From Patescibacteria group bacterium (GTDB lineage Bacteria; Patescibacteriota; Minisyncoccia; JAHISW01; Tagabacteraceae), in the NCBI GenBank assembly GCA_018817995.1, contig JAHISW010000011.1, positions 1-8,455 on the forward strand: a stretch of DNA of 8,455 bases. The letters run 5' to 3'. The notes beneath the pieces were generated by a model, which made no database searches, was not told where the DNA came from, and worked only from the letters and a program-made list of their open reading frames with translations. The position numbers and the translations under genes are program-made. The number at the start of each line of letters is the position of its first letter. Within the stretch, counting starts at the first letter, position 1. Shown one piece after another: positions 5,051-8,455 of this stretch.

Positions 5051-5404
5051 GAGCTTTGCCCTTCTGTCAGAATTATTTTGTTTTGAAACCCAGTTGACAT
5101 GGATGGCTCTTTCACTGTTTAGAACACTTGAAAGCATAGCTACACCCAGTTCGGTAAAAACCAATGGATGTTTTCTTAGCCCCATCTTTTCTTTATTGGA
5201 TATCACAATTTGTGATTTCCAATTTTCGAATTCTTGTTTGTTCATTTGAAACATGAAGTCTGAAGGAAAGCGTTTGTCGTTTCTACGGACAGCTTGATTA
5301 AGTGTTCGTGTTTCGACTCCATAAAGGTTGGCCAAATCTCGATCTACCATTACTTTCTTACCTCTTATAATAAAAATTCGGTCAATAATATTTTCATGTG
5401 GCAT
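5015..5404 (-). CDS. ORF6N-domain protein, probably truncated at its 3' end by tRNA-Leu
   Basis: Residues 7-103 match the ORF6N DNA-binding domain (KilA-N-associated; found in phage and host regulators): IRGKKVMVDRDLANLYGVET, RRNDKRFPSDFMFQM, FTELGVAMLSSVLNSERAI. In family members this is normally followed by VN-x-x-IMRAF and a long C-terminal helix. Here the similarity stops after HVN (about 104), and the remaining 25 residues come from spacer plus the first 36 bases of tRNA-Leu, ending at a stop inside the tRNA. That indicates loss of the C-terminal region by a rearrangement at the tRNA. The DNA-binding domain looks intact, so a short product is possible. The start lies 13 bases after the rplS stop, so it may be transcribed with rplS. 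Confidence 0.65.
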   Translation of the reverse strand: MPHENIIDRIFIIRGKKVMVDRDLANLYGVETRTLNQAVRRNDKRFPSDFMFQMNKQEFENWKSQIVISNKEKMGLRKHPLVFTELGVAMLSSVLNSERAIHVNWVSKQNNSDRRAKLAQVMKPVNMLA

Positions 5405-5417
5405 TACGACAAGGCTC

Positions 5418-5855
5418 TTATTCTTTTTTGGCTTCGTTCTCGGCTTTTTTCCCGACGTCCGTCTCTGGCGGAGTCTCCTTAGTATCCATCATGACTTTTC
5501 CTATTTGTTTTGCTTGTTTCATTTTCTTTCGGATAGCCCTGGCGGCCCTTTCTCTTAAATAGTAAAGTTTCGCCCGTCGGACTCTTTTGGGGCGGCTTAT
5601 AAGTTCTATTTTTTCAATTTTCGGAGAATATAGAGGAAAGATTATCTCAACACCGACATCACTCGCCTTCGCTGTCTTTCTCACAGTAAAAGTGGCCCCC
5701 GGTTCTTTTCCGTGCTTTCTAGCTATAATCAGCCCTTCAAACGCTTGAAGGCGACTCTTTTTTTCTTCTTGGATGCGTTGCCAAACGCGCACAGTGTCTC
5801 CGGGCTTGATATCCAACTCCTCTCGTTCTTGTGTATTTATTGGTGATAATTGCAT
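5418..5855 (-). CDS. rplS: 50S ribosomal protein L19
   Basis: L19 sits at the 30S-50S interface of the large subunit. The family core is complete: IKPGDTVRVWQRIQE (16-30), RLQAFEGLIIARKHG (35-49), ATFTVRKTAKASDVGVEIIF (54-73), PLYSPKIEKIELI (74-86) and VRRAKLYYLRERAARAIRKK (92-111). The protein is 145 aa against the usual ~115, because of a charged C-terminal tail rich in K and E (DTKETPPETDVGKKAENEAK). The start is 2 bases after the pseudouridine synthase stop, so the two are almost certainly cotranscribed. There is no strong Shine-Dalgarno site. Confidence 0.96.
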   Translation of the reverse strand: MQLSPINTQEREELDIKPGDTVRVWQRIQEEKKSRLQAFEGLIIARKHGKEPGATFTVRKTAKASDVGVEIIFPLYSPKIEKIELISRPKRVRRAKLYYLRERAARAIRKKMKQAKQIGKVMMDTKETPPETDVGKKAENEAKKE

Positions 5856-5857
5856 TG

Positions 5858-6547
5858 TTATTTTTTATCATACTCTTGAAGCGATTTCAAGACCTTGTTT
5901 AAATCATCCGGCAAATCCGCCTCCAGTTTTATTCTGACGTCATTAGGTAATGTTAGTTCGATTGATTGCGCATGCAAGAAGTGTCTTTTAAGACCAAAAG
6001 GACACCCTGCCCCGCCCGGCGGGGTAAACTTTTTTGTATAAATTTTATCACAAACAATGGGGTGACCGATTGATTTCATATGGATTCTTATTTGATGCGT
6101 GCGTCCTGTTTTGGGGTAAACCCGCAAAAGCGTATATTCTTTATATTTTTTTAACACCTCATATTTTGTGATTGCATCCCTACTCTTAGTAAACATTTTG
6201 ACGGGAGTTTCTATCGTTCCTTTGTTGTTCTTAACTGCGCCTCTTACCATGGCAATGTATGTTTTTTTTACTTCTCTGTTCTTGAATTGTTCTTTCAAAA
6301 ATTCAAATGTCTTTTGATTTTTGGCGACAATCAAAACACCCGAAGTGTCTTTGTCTAATCTGTGGACAATACCGGGCCTTAAACTAGGGTCGTCGCCGAT
6401 GTTTTTAATTTCCGGGTAATTTTCAATCAGCCAACCGACTAGCGTTTCTTCTTCGCTGTTTGTTGTTGGCGCGGGATGGACAAGAAGTCCGGCGGGTTTA
6501 TTCACCGCGACAATATTTTTGTCTTGGTAGATGATGGTTGTTAACAT
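5858..6547 (-). CDS. RluA-family 23S rRNA/tRNA pseudouridine synthase (no S4 domain)
   Basis: The enzyme converts specific uridines in rRNA or tRNA to pseudouridine. The 229-aa protein has motif I with the catalytic Asp in HRLDKDTSG (62-70, D65), motif II around KTYIAMVRG (95-103) and motif III TGRTHQIRIHMKSIGHPI (148-164). It opens with YQDKNIVAVNKPAGLLVHP and so lacks the N-terminal S4 domain of RluD; the exact target base cannot be assigned. The ATG at 6547 overlaps the end of hicA by 7 bases and is chosen because homology starts with MLTTIIYQDKN; the longer frame would extend into hicA. A short GC-rich insert TPPGGAGCPFG (175-185), encoded by a near-perfect palindrome, sits before the KRHFLHA motif. 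A remnant copy of this gene's N-terminus lies at 7177-7218. Confidence 0.93.
   Translation of the reverse strand: MLTTIIYQDKNIVAVNKPAGLLVHPAPTTNSEEETLVGWLIENYPEIKNIGDDPSLRPGIVHRLDKDTSGVLIVAKNQKTFEFLKEQFKNREVKKTYIAMVRGAVKNNKGTIETPVKMFTKSRDAITKYEVLKKYKEYTLLRVYPKTGRTHQIRIHMKSIGHPIVCDKIYTKKFTPPGGAGCPFGLKRHFLHAQSIELTLPNDVRIKLEADLPDDLNKVLKSLQEYDKK
6010..6024. repeat. GC-rich palindrome inside the pseudouridine synthase gene
   Basis: CCCCGCC (6010-6016) and GGCGGGG (6018-6024) are perfect reverse complements around a single C, in an AT-rich gene. They encode the PPGGAG part of a linker between conserved motifs. The composition differs sharply from the flanking sequence. Confidence 0.7.
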
Positions 6548-6786
6548 CGCAGATATTTGAAAATTTCTTTTTCCGAATAATTTAATGCCTGCAAATAACT
6601 TCTTACAAAATCCCACATCAGGCCTCTTTTAATTCGTTTTTTACGGGGGATAGTAAAGGCTCTGTTGGTTTTTGTGTGGGTTATTTTATAGTGTTTTGAA
6701 CCGTCGGCAAAAGAAAAACCGCCCAACTTTTTAATTGTTGCAAAAATATTTTGCGGAGAACAATCAGATAATTTAGGATAATTCAA
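6541..6786 (-). CDS. hicA: HicA-like toxin (mRNA interferase family)
   Basis: HicA toxins are small double-stranded-RNA-binding-fold RNases that cleave mRNA. The 81-aa protein shows the family layout: helix IFATIKKLGG (14-23), strand FSFADGSKHYKITH (24-37, with His32 at the catalytic position after Gly-Ser), FTIPRKKRIKRGLMWDFV (44-61), then a C-terminal helix. The match to HicA is clear in layout but not in every residue; the Lys between Ser and His is unusual. The apparent start is a TTG at 6786, one base after the hicB stop codon, implying translational coupling. There is no better ATG without losing the first helix. The stop overlaps the pseudouridine synthase start. Confidence 0.75.
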   Translation of the reverse strand: MNYPKLSDCSPQNIFATIKKLGGFSFADGSKHYKITHTKTNRAFTIPRKKRIKRGLMWDFVRSYLQALNYSEKEIFKYLRC

Positions 6787-6787
6787 T

Positions 6788-7132
6788 TTAATTCTTGCTG
6801 AACTCTAAAGTTTTTCTTTTTCCGGCAATGATTTTCTGTACGGCGTCTTCTATTTGTTTATGGCGGCTCTTTTGTTCCAATAGGATTTTGATTTTCATTG
6901 GAATATAGTATCCCAGCCTGCGTCTGTACTTCAAGGGGATGTCAAAGTAGGTAAAAACCGAGTCATTTACCATTTGGATTAGCTCAATAAAATTTTCGGC
7001 TTGAGTATAACATCCCGGAAGATTTTTTATTTTTGCCCAAAACCCCCCCTCTTCGGCTTTATGAATTTCAACTTCAAGTTTTGAGGGCATGGCCATTATG
7101 TATTCTATAAATTTTTCTTCTCCTTTCTCCAT
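6788..7132 (-). CDS. hicB: HicB-family antitoxin
   Basis: The 114-aa product (ATG at 7132) carries the HicB fold: KLEVEIHKAEEGGFWAKIKNLPGC, then YTQAENFIELIQMVNDSVFTYF, matching the strand-Gly-x-W-A-strand-PGC-x-T-helix pattern of partial RNase H-fold antitoxins. The C-terminal part (residues 66-114) is a basic helical extension without a recognisable HTH or ribbon-helix-helix domain, so whether it binds its own operator is unclear. Other starts are possible: TTG at 7168 and ATG at 7090. The order hicB then hicA is the reverse of the commoner hicA-hicB. A GAGAAAGGAG stretch lies inside its first codons, 22 bases before the ATG at 7096-7090. Confidence 0.8.
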   Translation of the reverse strand: MEKGEEKFIEYIMAMPSKLEVEIHKAEEGGFWAKIKNLPGCYTQAENFIELIQMVNDSVFTYFDIPLKYRRRLGYYIPMKIKILLEQKSRHKQIEDAVQKIIAGKRKTLEFSKN

Positions 7133-7161
7133 ATTTTTAAAGATAGCATTTGGATTGCCTT

Positions 7162-7218
7162 TTAGCAATAAATCCTTGCAATAAATATATTTTCGTCTTC
7201 ATAGATGATATTTAACAT
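7162..7218 (-). pseudogene. Remnant of an RluA-family gene start
   Basis: An ATG at 7218, six bases after the relE stop, opens an 18-codon frame: MLNIIYEDENIFIA, then RIYC and a stop. The first 14 residues read like an RluA-family N-terminus and match the intact gene's MLTTIIYQDKNIVAV; the DNA also matches (ATCATCTA, AAGAC, AAAATAT shared in order). The similarity ends abruptly near 7177, just before the HicB region. This is best read as the original 5' end of the pseudouridine synthase gene, separated from it by hicBA. Confidence 0.65.
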
Positions 7219-7223
7219 TTGTT

Positions 7224-7478
7224 TTATTTAGAGTGTTTTATAATCGTAAGGATTTTATAGGTACTTTCGTGAATTAAAAAATAGAACCTGTATTCTCTGT
7301 TCACGCGCGCTTGCCAAATATCATTCTTTTCGTCATATTTTTTAGCGCGCAATGAGGGATGTCTTAGGCTTTTTAACAGCAAAGAAAACTGTTTGTCGGT
7401 GGCTACCTGCAATGTTTCGGTTAATTTTTTATAATCTCGTTTGGCTTTGTATGACAAGAGAAATCGCATTGTTTTCAA
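7224..7478 (-). CDS. RelE/ParE-superfamily toxin
   Basis: RelE-type toxins cleave mRNA on the ribosome. The 84-aa protein has the family features: RDYKKLTETLQ helix, LLLKSLRHPSLRAKKYDEKNDI, then the core strand WQARVNREYRFYFLIHESTYKILTIIKH. The Arg-Val-Asn and Tyr-Arg motif plus the final Ile-Ile-Lys-His are those of the RelE/StbE group. The ATG at 7478 overlaps the antitoxin stop by 4 bases; ATG at 7469 is a second option. It is followed directly by the pseudouridine synthase remnant. Confidence 0.87.
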   Translation of the reverse strand: MKTMRFLLSYKAKRDYKKLTETLQVATDKQFSLLLKSLRHPSLRAKKYDEKNDIWQARVNREYRFYFLIHESTYKILTIIKHSK

Positions 7479-7729
7479 TCTTTTTCTAATCCTTTTTTAA
7501 AGTCCCGGATATTTTTGAACGGACCAAAAACACGGCCATTTTTTATATCATACACGCCTTCCGCAATGGCTTTATTAATTTGCCACTTTTTCTTTTCTTC
7601 CAAATAAAGATTTAGGGCAACCCTGAAAAGTTCGCTTTTTGTTTTGTTTTCTTGGCGGGCAGTCTTTCTAACTGTTTGGGCTATTTTAGGCGGTAGAGAG
7701 ATTGTAAGTGTTTCCGTTGTTCTGCTCAT
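7475..7729 (-). CDS. Ribbon-helix-helix (CopG-like) antitoxin
   Basis: This 84-aa protein has a typical N-terminal ribbon-helix-helix DNA-binding domain: TETLTISLPPKIAQTVRKTA (5-24) and ENKTKSELFRVALNLYLEEK (27-46). A C-terminal toxin-binding tail follows, with GRVFGPFKNIRDFKKGLEKD (65-84). It is the first gene of the pair with the RelE toxin (4-base ATGA overlap). Autoregulation is expected: a perfect tandem repeat lies between the -35 and -10 boxes of its promoter. Confidence 0.88.
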   Translation of the reverse strand: MSRTTETLTISLPPKIAQTVRKTARQENKTKSELFRVALNLYLEEKKKWQINKAIAEGVYDIKNGRVFGPFKNIRDFKKGLEKD

Positions 7730-7738
7730 AATAATTCC

Positions 7739-7767
7739 AGTGTATTACTTAGTATTACTTATGTCAA
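7739..7767 (-). promoter_or_regulatory. Promoter and tandem-repeat operator of the relBE-type module
   Basis: On the minus strand, TTGACA (7762-7767) and TACACT (7739-7744) have a 17-base spacer. The promoter contains two perfect tandem copies of TAAGTAATAC (7752-7761 and 7742-7751), one filling the spacer next to the -35 box and the other running into the -10 box. Paired 10-bp repeats are typical binding sites for ribbon-helix-helix antitoxins. The -10 box is 9 bases before the ATG, so the leader is expected to be only a few bases long. Confidence 0.82.
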
Positions 7768-7784
7768 TAATTGCGATAATGTTT

Positions 7785-8312
7785 TTATTTTTTATTAAAC
7801 TTTTTGTATTTTTTGTATAATTCCTTTGCTCTTTCTTTAGAAATTGATTTTACATATGAGACATTGTTGCCATATGATTCGGGAACATCAAATATTTTGT
7901 GTCTAAACAGTGGTCCCCACGCCCATTTTGAAATGATAGTATCTTTGTTCTCAATAATGCCAGCATGGGTAATTATTTTAGGATAGTTTTTCAAATCATG
8001 ATATATAATATAATCTCCTTTTTGCGGGTTGTCAGTGCACGTTAATATTTTGTCGTCTAATAATTTTTGAAACAAAGCACTATAAATAAAACCACTGCAA
8101 TCTTTTATTAAATTACTGTCATGGGAAAGACCTAAAATATGGATAAAACAATTGTAATTTTCGTTTGAGCTTGGGGGGGGTTCAAGAATTTTTAATTCTT
8201 TTGGAATAATTTTTTGAGTGTGTTTTTTGAATAGACATGGCTTCCACCAATTATTTCCATTATCTTTGTGGATGATTTCATCCAATTTTTTTCGCAAATT
8301 TATCATGGGCAT
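7785..8312 (-). CDS. Putative NlpC/P60- or papain-fold protein of unknown function
   Basis: I do not recognise a named gene. The 175-aa protein has NYNCFIHILGL (Cys55 at a helix start), a run-in KGDYIIYHD, then ITHAGIIENKDTIISKWAWG (His116) and DVPESYG. A Cys at the head of a helix, followed 60 residues later by a strand with His, is the arrangement of papain-like NlpC/P60 hydrolases; the SKW-x-G and PESYG segments resemble DUF7689-type relatives. There is no signal peptide or membrane segment, so it would be cytoplasmic and may not act on peptidoglycan. The N-terminus is rich in Lys and ends in a Pro run (PPP, 45-47) encoded by eight consecutive G on the plus strand. ATG at 8312 or 8306 are possible starts. 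Confidence 0.55.
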   Translation of the reverse strand: MPMINLRKKLDEIIHKDNGNNWWKPCLFKKHTQKIIPKELKILEPPPSSNENYNCFIHILGLSHDSNLIKDCSGFIYSALFQKLLDDKILTCTDNPQKGDYIIYHDLKNYPKIITHAGIIENKDTIISKWAWGPLFRHKIFDVPESYGNNVSYVKSISKERAKELYKKYKKFNKK

Positions 8313-8361
8313 AGGGTGCGTTTGTTTGACGAAATCCGAACCTTTTTTGAACGGAACTGAC

Positions 8362-8378
8362 GGCGCGCTTCGCGCGCC
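8362..8378. repeat. GC-only hairpin between short direct repeats
   Basis: GGCGCGC (8362-8368) and GCGCGCC (8372-8378) pair perfectly around TTC. The hairpin is flanked by AACTGA at 8355-8360 and 8380-8385. There is no T-run directly after either end, so it is not a standard terminator. Confidence 0.75.
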
Positions 8379-8391
8379 AAACTGAACGCTC

Positions 8392-8440
8392 GGGCGGGCA
8401 AAAAGGAAGGGGGTTGGGGGGAAGGAATTTTTGCCCGCCC
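8392..8440. repeat. 13-bp inverted repeat with G-rich mirror-symmetric loop
   Basis: GGGCGGGCAAAAA (8392-8404) and its reverse complement (8428-8440) enclose a 23-base purine-rich loop (8405-8427) containing runs of five and six G around TT, with GGAA/AAGG on either side. The right arm begins with TTTTT, so it does not resemble a normal terminator on the plus strand. It continues GC-rich to the window end. Confidence 0.75.
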
Positions 8441-8455
8441 TCGCTTTCCGCCGCC

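Noticed and set aside
1..8455. CRISPR array, rRNA gene or insertion sequence
   Set aside because: No regularly spaced repeats, rRNA signatures, transposase gene or matching terminal repeats were seen.

Overview
The window looks like a gene-dense stretch of chromosome from an ultra-small bacterium of the Candidate Phyla Radiation, most likely Patescibacteria/Parcubacteria. The evidence is an AT-rich genome with very short gaps, few convincing Shine-Dalgarno sites, tRNAs without encoded CCA, many small toxin-antitoxin (TA) proteins, and NYN/DUF88 and ORF6N genes beside rpsO and rplS. This placement is inference from gene style, not from a phylogenetic marker.

Layout. Positions 1-442 (minus) hold the start of a HicB-like gene cut by the window edge and an unrecognised 107-aa acidic protein. 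Positions 490-1297 (minus) hold rpsO (ribosomal protein S15) followed by a NYN/LabA-type nuclease gene. A second NYN gene diverges at 1477 (plus). Positions 2068-2227 (minus) hold an apparently undescribed stand-alone small RNA gene with a near-consensus promoter, a 12-bp closing stem and a strong terminator hairpin shared with the second NYN gene. Positions 2241-3052 (minus) are an mntA-hepT TA module. A complete Xer-type tyrosine recombinase runs on the plus strand (3132-4013). Positions 4032-5050 (minus) carry tRNA-Leu(GAG), a glutaredoxin, tRNA-Arg(CCU), tRNA-Ala(GGC) and a SerK/ParB-fold gene whose ATG lies one base after the tRNA-Ala 3' end. Positions 5015-7729 (minus) are a compact run: RelB-like antitoxin, RelE toxin, HicB, HicA, RluA-family pseudouridine synthase, rplS (L19), and an ORF6N gene that runs into tRNA-Leu. 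Positions 7785-8312 (minus) encode a papain-fold-like protein, and the last 140 bases carry two GC-rich inverted repeats.

How the genes fit together. Much of the window concerns RNA: two NYN proteins, HepT, HicA and RelE as RNases or likely RNases, a pseudouridine synthase, two ribosomal proteins, three tRNAs and the small RNA. Several promoters place the -10 box only 6-9 bases before the ATG, which predicts leaderless mRNAs (rpsO, the second NYN gene, xer, relB). The serK-like gene would get the same kind of 5' end from tRNA processing.

The strongest leads are: (i) the small RNA at 2068-2192; (ii) a leftover RluA N-terminus at 7177-7218, upstream of hicBA, suggesting that hicBA landed at the 5' end of the pseudouridine synthase gene and supplied it with a new start; (iii) the tRNA-Ala/serK junction; (iv) the 15-bp inverted copy of the glutaredoxin gene start.
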